Assembly: GCA_049999765.1 (NCBI GenBank)
Contig: JBNGIQ010009193.1
Location: forward strand, 1-32,271
Source: Phaeoceros laevis
Taxonomy: Eukaryota; Anthocerotophyta; Anthocerotopsida; Notothyladales
Length of the DNA: 32,271 nucleotides
Reading direction: 5' to 3'
Shown here: positions 9,297-24,861 of the stretch, piece after piece
Layout of the letters: every line of letters begins with the position of its first letter
Position numbering within the stretch: the first letter of the stretch is position 1
The notes under the pieces: generated by a model
What the model saw: the letters and a program-made list of their open reading frames with translations, nothing else
Told to the model about the DNA's origin: nothing
The model's database searches: none
Made by a program: the position numbers and the translations under genes

Positions 9297-10144
9297 CGTG
9301 GCTCAGGACTGATTTAGCAAATGGGTAGAGCTGAGGGCAGTACCCGATAAGAAGGCGATTACAGTGGCACGTTTTTTCATGGACGAAATCCTCCATAGGG
9401 TAGGATGTCCCAAAATGGTGTTGACAGACCAGGGCACAAAATTTAAAGGGATCCTTAATGAGGTGTTTCCGGCTTTGCATGATCAAACACAAGGTCACTA
9501 GCCCATTCAACCCGCAGGCAAACGGGCTGGTTGAAAGATTTAATGGGACGCTGATTGTGGCACTCAAGGCGGCCATGAACCGGACAGACCTATCCTCATG
9601 GAAACAGGGTCTGGGAGACTTTGTCATGGCATACACGGGCTTTCCGCATGTGTCTATAGGGGTGAGCCCCCATAAGCTGTTGAGGGGATCGGACATGCCG
9701 CTTCCCTGGGACTTTTCAGCGGGGGCACAAGTTGTGTTGCCATACCTGAACCAGGAGAGCCTATCTGATTACATTACGCAGCTCAGTCGTAACCTGGAGC
9801 ACTGGCATGCGACTGCAGTGGAGTCCAGGACGAAGATGCAGGTGAGAAACAAGGACTACGACAAACGCCATGAGGTGGGAATTTCGTACTCTTTCGCAGT
9901 CGGAGATTGGGTGTATGTGAGAACTCCCCGTTCCAGGAAGAATAAGTTAGCACCAGATTTCCAAGGGCCATATTTGATTGTGAAGTTTAAGGACCTGGAT
10001 AACAAGAACGCAATGCTGGAGATTCCAGGGAAAGGATTGTGGCAGCGGACGACCAGGATGTTACTGCCCGCTGAGGCCCTGCCAGAGAAGCAACAACTGG
10101 AGGCGCAGGCGTCCAAGAGCACAGATGCTGCGGGTCTCTGGTAG
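9283..10144 (+). pseudogene. pol: Ty3/gypsy integrase fragment, catalytic core and C-terminus (element 2b)
   Basis: The plus strand enters integrase within the core at the RYVIVAQD segment (first catalytic Asp near 9307). It is followed at once by a TGA at 9310-9312 and then FSKWVELRAV. The second Asp lies in LTDQGTKF near 9425. A frameshift near 9460 moves into the frame of 9458-10144, where PQANGLVERFNGTL supplies the catalytic Glu (near 9533). The C-terminal part contains the GPY/F-type DFQGPYLIVKF box near 9955. The N-terminal HHCC zinc domain is missing. Its strand is opposite to the RNase H relic at 7419-8560, so the two are either separate elements or one rearranged by inversion. Confidence 0.8.
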
Positions 10145-10890
10145 GTACTTCTGAGTAAGCTGTCCTCTACTGTGCAGGTGGTTACATGTCCCTATCAAGT
10201 AGGTGGCAGGACGGTCTGCCAGCAAGGTCGGTTTTTCTTGGTTCCCGCTCACAGAGGAGGGAAAACCAGTATGCTCTTTCTCAGGCTGGGGCTCTGTCTG
10301 GCATGGGTGAGGGCATGCGTATTCCCTTTTGTGTTTGGCGGTGTCCCTGGCGCAGGTAGAGGGGCGCTGGGTTTTGTGTTGAGCAGTGTGCTAGGCCAGA
10401 ATGCCGAGGAAATATCGTGCTCTATTGGTTTGCATGCGCCATCGGATTGCAAAGCAGGTGACGGCTCTAAATCCGAGCGCACTGGAGGAGGCGGTGGAGG
10501 ACGCTGTGGCATATACTTGGCTCTCCATGGAGACCCTGAGTGTGATTGCCTGCTGGAGGGGCGCAGGTGGGCCATGATTGTGTATCGGCCTCCTCGGCCG
10601 ACATGAGATTACAGGTTGTGTGATGGTTCTGGGGAGGGGCGTCGGCTTGCAAGGTGGCGTATTTGGCTCCTGCCGGGAATTGATCCTCAATTTTGTTGCT
10701 TGCTGCGGAGGGCTGCTGGGCGGAGGGCGTCCGTTTGGAGGGGCGCACATTTCGCCTCTGCTGAGCAGCTGCTGTAGAACTATTTCATTTGAGATTGAGT
10801 CAGGACAATGACTGAATGTTGCGGAGATGGTCGATTTTAGGAGATGGATTTTGTGAGGGCCAGCGGGTGCTGTCCCTGCGAAGGGCAGCA
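10145..10890 (+). other. 3' non-coding region of element 2b
   Basis: Sequence between the integrase stop and the LTR start. An ORF at 10172-10606 is open in the plus direction, but its product (Gly-rich run, no domain) and lack of an ATG start make it unconvincing. The stretch 10480-10760 is G-rich with GGAGG/GGGCG words. No other feature. Confidence 0.4.
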
Positions 10891-10906
10891 CGCCACAATT
10901 GTGGCG
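10867..10906. other. Hairpin plus perfect 16-nt palindrome at the LTR junction
   Basis: A stem-loop with arms gtgctgtccct and agggcagcac (one bulge, loop gcga) at 10867-10891 is followed directly by CGCCACAATTGTGGCG at 10891-10906, a perfect palindrome. The LTR-like TGTGGCG start lies inside its right half. Element 1 has a related palindrome at the same place (591-608). Confidence 0.7.
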
Positions 10907-11495
10907 AGTTAACTGCCATGCTGTGCTAACGGCCGCATGGCTGTGGTAGGAACCATCGTTATGGAGTTAGTTTTGTTAGCCTCTGCCACGTCGGCAGGTA
11001 GTTGTTGTTGTTGTTTATATTTGAAGAGGTTGACACTGTCCCATAGAGGGTCCCCCTTTGCCCAACTTTGTAGTTAGGGAAATGCCCTAACGGGCGGCCG
11101 GCCGAGTGGCAGCGGCTAGGATAGGGCCCGGCCTGTTCTTCCGAACCTAGCGATTAGGTCTGGGGGCCGGCCGGGCCTATGTAAGCGGGGCGCGAAGTCA
11201 CAAAGTCACAAAGAGCGCGAGCTGTTTTGTTTACGTTCTGGCATCTGCCCGCGTGACGGCGGGACGGTCTGGAGCGGAAAGCTGTCAGGACGGAGGGCGG
11301 AGAGTTCTTGCTAATGCATGGGCCCAAGGCCTCGGGATCGGGGTACAGTGGTCGCTGATTAGCTGGAAGAAGGTACTCCAAGCACCACACGGAGTGTCAG
11401 GCGAGGTAACGGGAGCCCGGAATGGGATGGTGTCCCTGCCGAGTTGGGATCGCTACATGAGGGCTTGAGGGCTTGAGGGCTTGATTGTGTGTGTG
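10900..11495 (+). repeat. Probable LTR (3' LTR of element 2b), end uncertain
   Basis: Starts TGTGGCGAGTTAAC in the position expected for a 3' LTR after the integrase and 3' region. It contains a GTT microsatellite (11001-11015) and a GC-rich stretch with gcggccggcc and gggccggccggg (11091-11175). No second copy exists in the window, so the right border is a guess near the repeats at 11457-11500. A short match to the junction word agcacgccaca recurs at 11541-11551. Confidence 0.5.
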
Positions 11496-11500
11496 TGAAG
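11457..11500. repeat. Short tandem repeats (gagggctt)3 and (tg)n
   Basis: Three copies of gagggctt followed by a TG dinucleotide run of about five units. Sits at the presumed right edge of the LTR. Confidence 0.8.
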
Positions 11501-11963
11501 AGGTATTACCGTAATTTGGTGCTGTTAGCACGTGATTCCAGTAGCACGCCACAAACTTGCAGTTACTAGACGCTTTTTTAGGTGGCGGATCACTTGAAGC
11601 GTTTCTGCCGTTTTTTCGGAAGGGGCATAGAATACATATGTTCTCAAATGAAAGTACGGTACAAGACGTACTTGCAGCATGTATGTGGTTCACGTTTCTA
11701 CTAAAACCAAGTTAGACTGGTGCAATGTTCTACTAGAGATCTAATTATCAGTTTTTTCGGCTCCCTTATGATAAGGGAAACTTTCGTAACGAAATTAGCA
11801 CGTTGGTGAAACTAATGAAGGAATCGACGCTTCCAACTTCCAGGCACTATGGTGCAACTGCAACTTCCTTAGGTGTACTTGATTGAAATGGTCCTCATCC
11901 TCACAACTAGTAAACGTGACTAAAACGCGATGAAAAAATGGTATGGAAGTTGCACTCGAGCCG
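11500..11963. other. MSH3 3' flank, no gene seen
   Basis: About 460 bp between the retroelement debris and the MSH3 stop codon. It presumably holds the MSH3 3' UTR and polyadenylation site (minus strand). AT-moderate sequence without ORFs or repeats that I can recognise. Confidence 0.5.
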
Positions 11964-14900
11964 TTATTTTGACTCCCTAGTAAAGAAGCTACGAACCTTC
12001 ACTTGCAAGCTCAGAAGAAAGACGACTGTAACTTGAGCTGCCAAGTGCTTCGTCAGAACAGCTTGAAGGTCATGCATGTAGCTCGCGACTTCGGAACATA
12101 TCTCTGCGTTGAAACTCCTTTCCTGGTCGGGAGTTAGTACACCGAAGGCCATTGCTCTGTCCACTCCAGTCGCAGACATCTCCTCCATGTCAGCAGCTAA
12201 TGTTGTAGCCCGAGACACACACACTGAAGGGATCTGCCCAGTCACAGGGAGACAGCATAGATAAATCAGGAGCTTGACACTACATTCCGCAATGTGGCAA
12301 CTCCTCTGCTAATAGTGAGTCCAACACCACACCATGTCTGAATCACTGGGATTTTCTGAAGCTTGTCTGAAGCAGACAACAAACCTGAGCAACCTGGGCT
12401 ACGTGAAGCCCAAAACTCCTGTTTGCAAGGCCAGGTAAAAGCTTGTAAAGAAATGTGATAACCGACGTCGATGAGTAGGACAAAGAAACTTGGCCTGCAT
12501 TAGTCCCATCAGATTCGCCCCTCAAGAAGGACACATAGAAGGGCGCAATGTGTGCTGGGAAGAGAGATTTCAAACCAGCAAGTTCAGGATAGTGAGTGAC
12601 AAAAAGGACTAGACATTTCACTTTCACCACCAGGTACTGCAGGGTTGCATATGAGATTGCGACACCATCATGAGTGCTAGTTCCTCGACCAAGCTCATCC
12701 ACAATCACTAAAGAACGAGGTGACGCGTTCCGCAAAATAAACGAAGTCTCACTGAGCTCTTCAAAAAAAGTGCTTGACCCGTGGTCAATCTTGTCTGAGG
12801 CCCCCATTCTGGTGTAAATTGCATCCAGTACATGCAGTCTTGCTGAAGCTGCTGGGACAAATGAGCCAATCTGCACAGCAAGTGACAGACAGAGTGGACG
12901 GGGCCAAAGTTAAATACAGAGTGACACCAAAATAAACCTATCACTCCTGTTGGTCACAGTTGCAAGTAACTACACTTCAGCTGATGGAGTCACAGTTGAG
13001 GCAGCTTACCTGTGCCATGATAGTAATCAAAGCAACTTGTCGAATATAGCAACTTTTTCCACCCATGTTTGGACCGGTAATGAGTTGGCATCGCTCAGAC
13101 TCTGCATGTAGAAATGTATCATTCGACACAAAATTTTCTGCTAGCTTGCAGTCCAAAACCTGCTCCAGCAGCAAGGTAGATTGTCAAAGCCCTTGCACTG
13201 GGAGTCAAACCCTGAAAAAGGTGCTCATTCAAGAAAGGAGAACTTGACAGCTTTTGAGACCAATCTGTTTGAAGTAATGCCTGCTGCTACGTGCAGAAAA
13301 GATGCTATACGAACCGGATGGCGACCTGCTTGGATAATCAATTGGGGGGCCTCAGTGTCATCACAAAATTGTGGCCTCACGTACTCCTGATGACAGAACC
13401 ATTTGGGATTAAGGAGAAACTACTCTCAGACAATGACAGGAGTGTGCAACTCTGAGTACAGCCATCAAAAACCAAGAGAAGAAGAGTGACCCAACCAAGC
13501 TCGAAGCTAGTGCACACCTGATTAGAAGACAAGATTGCCAATGCAAGAAGACAGTCCAGAGTAGCAAATGCATGCACTGCAGCTTTGAAGTCAGCATAGT
13601 GAGCTCCAAAATCTGCCAAAAACAACTCCCAGGCTCTGGAGCATGCGGAAGTGAGCTGGTCTTCAGCAAGGGCTATCTTATTCAAGGACGAGAGGATCTC
13701 AGGGGGATGATAGCGACTAACTTTCTTTGTGCTATTCACTTTGAGCCAGTTAGCGGGTACCCTTTGAAAAGTTGGTACCTACATTGCAAGAGAAAATTCT
13801 TACGACAGGCAGCATCTCAACAGGCTTTTCCATCAGGTTCATGCACAAAAACATTGCTTCACCTCAATCAGATAGGAGCTTCCCGGCACTGACGTAAACT
13901 GCAATCCTGGCATCTTCAGTAAATTCTTGAAATTTTCCAGGAAGCCATCCATCTGCTTCTCTGCAAGTTTTATTTCAACATGGCACCTGGAGACCTGTCC
14001 ATACGTGATAACATCAGGCAACTTGCCTAGCCGCTCTTAACCTGTCCTACACTTGCCTTGGTTAGCAAATGATGCTGATACTTTGCAAGAACGAAAATCA
14101 GTTCACAGGTCCACAGCACGACCTGCCTCCCATACGTTGCAAGTANNNNNNNNNNNNNNNNNNNNNNNNNNNNNNNNNNNNNNNNNNNNNNNNNNNNNNN
14201 NNNNNNNNNNNNNNNNNNNNNNNNNNNNNNNNNNNNNNNNNNNNNGTACACTGATAAAAAAGACAACTGTTACATGAATCAAGTACATGCACTTCGAAAA
14301 GTTTGCTGATTGTAAGAGGAAAAGGGCAGGTTATTAATCATTTTCTAACCACATGACTTGAATCACTTCCTAAACACCAACAATTCCCTAACTCTCAGAA
14401 GAGACAACTGCCGTAAGATGCATCCAAGAAATGAAGAGAATGTCACCTCAGGAAACCTGTTACTCGTGGAGCTGAAAAGATTGAGCTTGTCTCCTGCAAC
14501 TGCAGCCTCCACATCCAGCAACGATAGAAGATTCGAGGCATGGGATATCACAATCGATGATGAGGCTTCTGCGACCAATCTTTGCAGGACTCCTGATTTC
14601 AAATATCCAGGAAATTCAGCTTGGTCTCCACCAGTATCCAGTAGGCCATCATCAGTCTTTTGATTGCTCAGCTTCTTGAGTTGCTTGGAGAAGAACAAAA
14701 TTGCCTCCATCACACGAACAAACTGCATGTTGTTCACAGATCACAAGGATCACCACCCAGTTGTTCAGGACAAAGAATGTCTGTACAAACCATACTCGCA
14801 TTCAGGCACAGTCAACTTGGAGGACATTTAGCACATATCCAAGTGCCCATATGCTGGCATTAACTTGCTAAACCATCCTGAAAGCGTGACGTCACTACTT

Positions 14901-17010
14901 ACTAGCAATGCTTTGGGGCAACCCATGGCACCTACCTCTGCGGCTGTGGCAGTTCCATGCAAGATTCTGGTGATTCCTTGTTCTACATCAGGCAACCTCT
15001 GTAAAGAAATAAGAGTACACGCAAGCAGAGCTCCAGAGCAATTCACTGACGGAGTTCTGCAAGGCTGGGGAGCTAAACTGGCATCACCACTCCATTTCTT
15101 CATGCCCGTCCTTGATCCTTCAGGTGGCAACAATCTTAATGAATCCCTGATCTCAGCCAGCGCATCTAATCGAGCTTCGATAAGATGACGATCACACAAT
15201 GGATGGGTGACCTACAACCACCAGGTTACACAATCATGCTCACAAAGTTGATAACATCAAAGATTGCAGATTGTAAGTGGTGTGTTATCACCACAACAAT
15301 CTTTCGCTCTTTGAAAGTAATGACATCACAACCACATACCCAGTGTCTAAGCAGCCGGGCACCAAATGGAGAGCAAGTGTGATCCATCAACCACAACAAA
15401 GAACCTTTTTCAGCCCCATCACCACTGTTCTTCAGAATCTACAGTGTAAAAACAGTTTGTTGGCCGGATTCAGATTTGGTGAAAAAACTTGACCAGCATA
15501 AAAGCAGACAGTCCAGCGACCAACCTCAAGCTGTCGAATGACGTTGGGGGGCAAACTCATTTCCCTAACCTCAAACAATGGACGGAAAGCCGTCCTGTGA
15601 CAGAGCAATTTCTCCAAACCAAACTGCTTCAAGTACGACATAGCAAGGACCAGTGCTTCAACCACCAAATCAGGCAACGCCGATGCAAGCTGTACAGCCA
15701 GGCAACGATTATCTCTGTTTATAACGTGGCAAGTAGGTGTGACCAACTTTGGCAAACATGGACTTGCTGAGCGGAACAAACGGATGTACGAAGCCGGGAC
15801 CCATGTAAGCTAGGAGTAGAAAATGGCACCCTTAACAAAGACAAGTTTGTCTCCAAAGGTGGTGGGATAGACTTGCATCGAGGAAGGTGCCTCCGCCCAG
15901 CCCACTAGACACGCGCTCCTGATGACAATTGGCCAACGACACCAGCCGGGCTCGGGCGGCTGCCACATCAAACCCATCTCTTGAGACGCATTCTAATCGG
16001 ACTTCCTTTGAAGAGCCTGCGAACCTGCGTATTAGCTGCGGGCCAACGAAAGTAGGCTCAGTTCCAATTGCTCGTTACGCCAGCAAAATATGAGGGTGGA
16101 CGCAATGAGGTGATTGGTAAGCGAAGGGGCTACCAACCTTACGGGTGGAGGACGATGCTGGCACAGCGAGGAGGTATTCAACGGGAGAGAGCGTTAGCAG
16201 GAGGGCCTCAAGCTTGCTCCTAGCCACGTTGTCCCGAAATTGACCGTGTAGAACGTCACCTGTTGCAGTGTTCACGGCAACCACTCCAAGACCAGTATGA
16301 GCCTCAGTTTCAGCATGATCGGCAATGCATATGAGATACCGCGGGGCCGATGAGTCTTGCATATCCGTGGCAAGCGGGTCCGCGGCAGCTGCCAGAGTAG
16401 CGCGGGTGTACAAAGCAGAGAGGTGACGACAAAAGGGACCCATTTTGTTCGGACCATGTGCTTTGATGGCAGCCGTCTCAGTCTGTCGCACCACACCCAC
16501 CTTGTAACCAGCTTCAACCAGGCGTCGAACGTGGACATGAAGCCGAAAAGTAGGAATGCTAGCAGTCAGGAAGTTGTGATCCGTGTGGGCCACAATGCCG
16601 AGAACGCGGGATGCGACGTGCGCATCTTCTGCGAAGAATCGGTACCTGTAGCCAACCTCCACCAGCAATACGACATCCGGGTATCTTGCTTTCAATTCCA
16701 CCACCTGCGCCTCCAACGGCGTGTAAGGAGCAGTCCGGAACTGCGTCTCGTCCTGGACCCGGTCCTGGCCCAGCCGGTGCAATAAGGTGCTGTGCCATTT
16801 GCTCCGGCTCTTGCTGGGGTGACGTGTGTCCTCTGATTTCCCTTCCGGTGATGCCGATCGCGAGCGCTTGCGGCCAGTTGTGCTGGTACCTGTCGTGTGG
16901 GGTGGCCATACCACTTCGCTCACATCAGAAGGGCCACCGGAGGCGGCGGGCGACGGGCGACGGGTGGAGCTGGCTGGGCCAAAAAAACGCGACAGCAGCT
17001 GCTGCCGCAT
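11964..17010 (-). CDS. MSH3: DNA mismatch repair protein MSH3 (spliced, one exon in assembly gap)
   Basis: MSH3 pairs with MSH2 (MutS-beta) in the nucleus to recognise insertion/deletion loops. Exons I can trace (high to low coordinate): 17010-16143, 16016 to about 15860, about 15716-15525, 15438-15340, 15211-14936, 14722-14447, gap-14107, 13986-13863, 13778-13518, 13386-13315, 13159-13010, 12870-12385, 12233-11964. Phases fit at all junctions except the exon 2/3 borders, which I could not settle. The N-terminus has a PCNA-binding QQLLSRFF box at residues 3-10. The mismatch-binding domain follows, with the MSH3-type [10 protein letters not shown] where MSH6/MutS have an F-x-E motif. The ATPase has Walker A GPNMGGKS (exon 11), Walker [13 protein letters not shown] and FVTHYPE (exon 12). 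Estimated length is about 1,080 residues, close to plant MSH3. Exon 7 is partly lost in the N run at 14146-14245. The alternative exon 1 donor at 16137 is less likely than gtaagg at 16142. Confidence 0.93.
14146..14245. other. Assembly gap (100 N) inside MSH3
   Basis: Placeholder gap that removes the start of MSH3 exon 7. To its left, the exon end (to 14107) is still readable as EAGRAVDL, which joins in phase to exon 8. Confidence 0.97.
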
Positions 17011-17125
17011 GCCGATGCAATTGATATATTGATATGGAACCTACTTCCGGAGCAAAGCGAACCCTTTTGTTTCAAGCCGCTTTCGGCAACTGAAGGAACG
17101 TCGGAAGGACGTTCTGGCGGCGACT
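17011..17125. promoter_or_regulatory. Shared bidirectional promoter region of MSH3 and the MYST acetyltransferase
   Basis: Only 115 bp separate the two divergent start codons, so both 5' UTRs and core promoters must lie here or extend into the opposite gene. Visible words are an AT-rich ttgatatattgatatgg at 17021-17037, CTTCCGGA at 17044-17051 and TCGGAAGG at 17101-17108, the last two being inverted relatives of each other (CCGGAAG-like). Factor assignment is not possible from sequence alone. Confidence 0.7.
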
Positions 17126-21907
<4,782 letters not shown>

Positions 21908-22049
21908 TCAGAAGAAAGAGGAGAAAGACCTTATTACATGTATCGCCAAACAAGGGCCAAGCAAGGGGTTAGAGGAAATCTACCGATACGCAGAAGGCGT
22001 CCTGATGGGCCAACCAGCATCGTGTGCATAATACCCGAATATTAGTACT
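21908..22049 (+). other. Acetyltransferase 3' flank before the retrotransposon
   Basis: 142 bp between the stop codon and the first base of the 5' LTR. Probably the start of the 3' UTR. No polyadenylation signal is obvious, so transcripts may end inside the LTR. Confidence 0.5.
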
Positions 22050-22149
22050 TGTCAAAGGCACTTTTCGTTAGTAACTAAAAAGAGTAAAAAAAGTGAAAGA
22101 TGAAACGCCTAAGCAGCAACGGGTAAACGCGTATCGACGTACTACCTGT

Positions 22150-22229
22150 TAACTAATACTTATGAGAGATCGCTAGATACTATTTAGGTCTAACTAATAC
22201 TTATGAGATCGCTAGATACTATTTAGGTC
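22150..22229 (+). repeat. About 40-bp tandem duplication in U3 of the 5' LTR
   Basis: The unit taactaatacttatgag..taggtc occurs at 22150-22190 (41 bp) and 22191-22229 (39 bp, lacking two bases of the gagagatc stretch). The 3' LTR has a single copy (32219 onwards, short form). It lies about 30-100 bp upstream of the TATA box, the usual place of LTR enhancer repeats. Confidence 0.85.
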
Positions 22230-22256
22230 TGGCTTGCGGCCTACGCTGGCCTGTAC

Positions 22257-22265
22257 TATAAATAG
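22257..22265 (+). promoter_or_regulatory. TATA box of the LTR promoter
   Basis: TATAAATAG inside the 5' LTR, in the orientation of the element, with GC-richer sequence around it. It should set transcription start about 30 bp downstream (near 22290). Confidence 0.7.
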
Positions 22266-22768
22266 GGCCTTGTGCCCATTGTTCCTCATTCCGTCCATGA
22301 AGTTCCGGCAGTCTCACTAATCCAGCTGCTTAGGCAGAAAAAGAGAGCGGTTAGGCTCCACCAAATCCGGTGTCTTGTCCACTTTTCGTTGTGAGTGCTT
22401 CATTGCCTTGTATTGTGTTTTCAGTCTTCCCTACTTTGCCTTGCTTTGTGGATTCCGCTGTACGGCACGCCGGTGGCTATTCTAGACCGGGCCTGATCAG
22501 ATCTGTAAGTGCGGGTGCGGGTTTCTTTGAGCGGTAGACTTGTGGCAATCCGGGCTTGGCCCTTTTGCACCTAGTTTGTCCAGGACCGAGACCGTCCGTG
22601 CCCCTCGCATCTGGTTGCGCCTGCCTAGAGTAGTTTTGCCGGCTTCCCGTCCTTTTGTGACTCGCGCCTGTCGGGCAATTACTTGCTGTCCTGTTGACTG
22701 GTGCGTGTCACCAAGCATCTTGTAACCAAGCCACGCCAGCTTGCAAGGGAAAAACCATTTTAACATTT

Positions 22769-22787
22769 TGGCGATCACGGTGGGACC
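22769..22787 (+). other. Primer binding site of element 3
   Basis: TGGCGATCACGGTGGGACC starts with TGG, the complement of a tRNA CCA end, three bases after the LTR. It is not the initiator-Met site; I cannot name the tRNA. Confidence 0.6.
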
Positions 22788-22987
22788 TTGCACGAGATGC
22801 TTGATTAGTTTGTAAGATCGATTTGTGAGTGACTAGCCAACAAGGAGGATTCTCCTGCCTGCCGGGTCTGTTGAAAAAGTCTGAGAGAACCGTGAACTAA
22901 TTAAGCTTGAAACGGCCTTGAAGGCAAGTTGTAACCCTGACTTGAGCTTGTATGCCACAGAGGCATGACCGCCATCCCAACGGCAGC
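22788..22987 (+). other. Leader of element 3
   Basis: About 200 bp of untranslated leader between primer binding site and gag. No ORF or structure recognised. Confidence 0.5.
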
Positions 22988-24364
22988 ATGAAAATTGAAT
23001 ATGGACCCCATCACAAGAATCCTTGCCTTGGCTGCTTGGCCGTCACGTGCCCATAATTTTCAGGCTATGACGATGAAGACCCAGACGAGCATGTTGAAAA
23101 GTTTGAGCAATACTGGCTCGGAAACGGAGTGTGTCAAGAAAAGAAGTTCGCAAAAAAATTCAGATGCTCTCTGCGGGACCTTGCCGCAGAGTGGTACCGC
23201 ACTTAGCCTGATGACAGGCGGAAAAACTGGACAGAGCTCCTCAAAGCGTTCTTGGCCCATTTCCGTTAGACGATTTCACTGGAAAAGGTCTGGAGCAAGC
23301 TGTTCCAAATCCAGCAAGAAATAAATGAGAGGCCTGCCTCTTATGTTTGCCGTGTAAAAAAAATTACTGGAAAAACTCGTTGAGCCGACGAACTTGCAGT
23401 TAGCAACAATCAAAAGATTGTTCCTAAGAGGATTGCTCAAAGAATCTTTCCAAGATTCGATGGAAAATGCTGATAAAACGTTGCAAGACGTGTTTGATAT
23501 GGAGCTAGATAAAAAACGTTACTTACGATGAAGCGCCAATGGTGGCAACAGAAATGGCAATGGTAATGGCAATGGGTACGTGAGCGGTGACGAGGTTACC
23601 AAAATCGTGCGCCAGGAGCTGGCGCGAAGCCAGGCAACCCCGCCCACACCTATCGCTACGATCCAGCCAAGGCCTCACCACCTGGTCCTTATCGCGGCTC
23701 TGGATTTGGCTACAGAAATCAAGGCGCCAATCCTCAAGTGGCGCGCCAATGTTATAAATGTGGAAGCACGGATCACATGGCCGACATGTGCCCCCAAGCC
23801 TTCTGTTCAGGCTGTCGTGCACAAGGCCACACTGTAAAAAGGTGTCCTAGGAATCCAGACCCTCAGAGAAGCTGGAAGCCTGCCGCAGCTCCGTCTTCCA
23901 GCACCGCTACTCCCACAGCCAGCGGAGGAGAGGACGCTGCTGCCGTCAACGTGATTATGGCCGAATTGCCCAGCCAGGGCCAGGTTTTTTCCAGCAAACA
24001 CGAGATTGGAGAGATGTCGAACATGCAGCCTCCAAAAGAGCCGCGCCTGGACACATCACAAGCAAGTAACGAAGTCATCATGACTGACGCCCCTGTGAGA
24101 GCACCAAGGCGCAGAAAGAGATCGCAGGTGTTGCCGCCCATGTCCCAGCATGCGGTGCCTTACTCAATCGTAGAAGATCTGGGCTCACGCAAGCTCGACA
24201 TCAATCTAAAACAGTTGGCGATAGCACTGGGTGCTAAAAAAGAGTTACAATCAGCATTAAGCACCAGGCCGAGGAAGGAGACCCGCCATGCCGCAACAGA
24301 GGAGCGTACAGTGGCAGCAATTGTGCATAGCACCGGGGTGCGCCCAAGCTCACTACCCGTGTAA
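22988..24364 (+). pseudogene. gag: gag of element 3 with two zinc knuckles (broken)
   Basis: Candidate starts are ATGs at 22988 and 23001. A capsid-type gag domain reads DPDEHVEKFEQYW (about 23073-23112), LAAEWYRT (about 23180-23205) and a C-terminal KLFQIQQ-x-RPASYV segment (about 23300-23350). These are split over frames by several stops and frameshifts (for example a stop just before 23063 and another near 23206). The nucleocapsid is clean: C-x2-C-x4-H-x4-C at about 23753-23794 and a second CX2CX4HX4C at about 23807-23848. Its frame continues to a stop at 24362-24364. The protease is in another frame, entered by a shift near 24340. Confidence 0.85.
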
Positions 24365-24861
24365 ATGGAGCACAAGTGCCCGATGCGCTGATTGACGGTG
24401 GGTCATCCACCAATGTGATTAATGAAGCATGGCTCGGGACCCTTGGTATTCCCGTGAACATTGTCAAGTATTGCAATCAGTCGTTTGTCGGACCATCTTA
24501 CGAGAAGCTGACGGTGGTAGGCAAGATCGATCAAGTCAAAGTGGTGGTAGGAAGCATCGTGATGCTGATTCCCTTCACTGTATTCCGACTCAAGGAAATT
24601 GGGTACTCGGTATTGCTTGGCCAGCCATGGCTGGAAACAGTAAAGGCTGAACACAATTGGGAGAATGGTCTCCTGACCGTTGGTCCGCCAGAGAGGAGGG
24701 TAACAGTCCCCGTGCACCCGTCTAGGCAACCACTGCTGTGCTGTGAGGAGGTGCTAGGCTCATCCGAGGCTGTGCCCATGGAGACATCAGAAATTGACCA
24801 CTCCGAGCCGGACCAACAAGAATTTTCGGAATCAGAGAGCGAGGAGGACGAACCTGGGTAG
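24330..24861 (+). pseudogene. pol: Aspartic protease of element 3
   Basis: The active site reads ALIDGGSSTNVI (about 24385-24420), the DGGS form seen in Tat-type elements rather than DTGA. The C-terminal flap/substrate region has VLLGQPWLE (about 24610-24636). An acidic tail precedes a TAG at 24859-24861. The RT frame continues in the same frame after this single stop. The start is undefined because the frame is entered from gag by a shift. Confidence 0.8.

Larger units (their letters stand above)
22050..22765 (+). repeat. 5' LTR of element 3
   Basis: Starts TGTCAAAGGCACTTTTCG and ends CA at 22764-22765, three bases before the primer binding site; about 716 bp. Positions 22050-22249 match 32117-32271. 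It contains a TATA box and a tandem duplication in U3 described separately. Confidence 0.88.

Noticed and set aside
10172-10606. 144-codon plus-strand ORF with Gly-rich run
   Set aside because: No ATG start, no domain, sits in the non-coding 3' part of a relic element; overlapping antisense ORFs of equal quality exist.
13181-13390. Plus-strand ORF in the MSH3 locus
   Set aside because: Overlaps MSH3 exons 10-11 on the other strand and has no features of its own.
16357-17024. Plus-strand ORFs of 137-142 codons
   Set aside because: Antisense shadows of MSH3 exon 1.
22995-23324. 109-codon ORF at the start of gag
   Set aside because: Only its first part may be the gag N-terminus; from about 23063 the true capsid sequence is in another frame.
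24330-24376. Programmed frameshift between gag and protease
   Set aside because: No slippery heptamer seen, and gag has several other lesions; ordinary decay is simpler.
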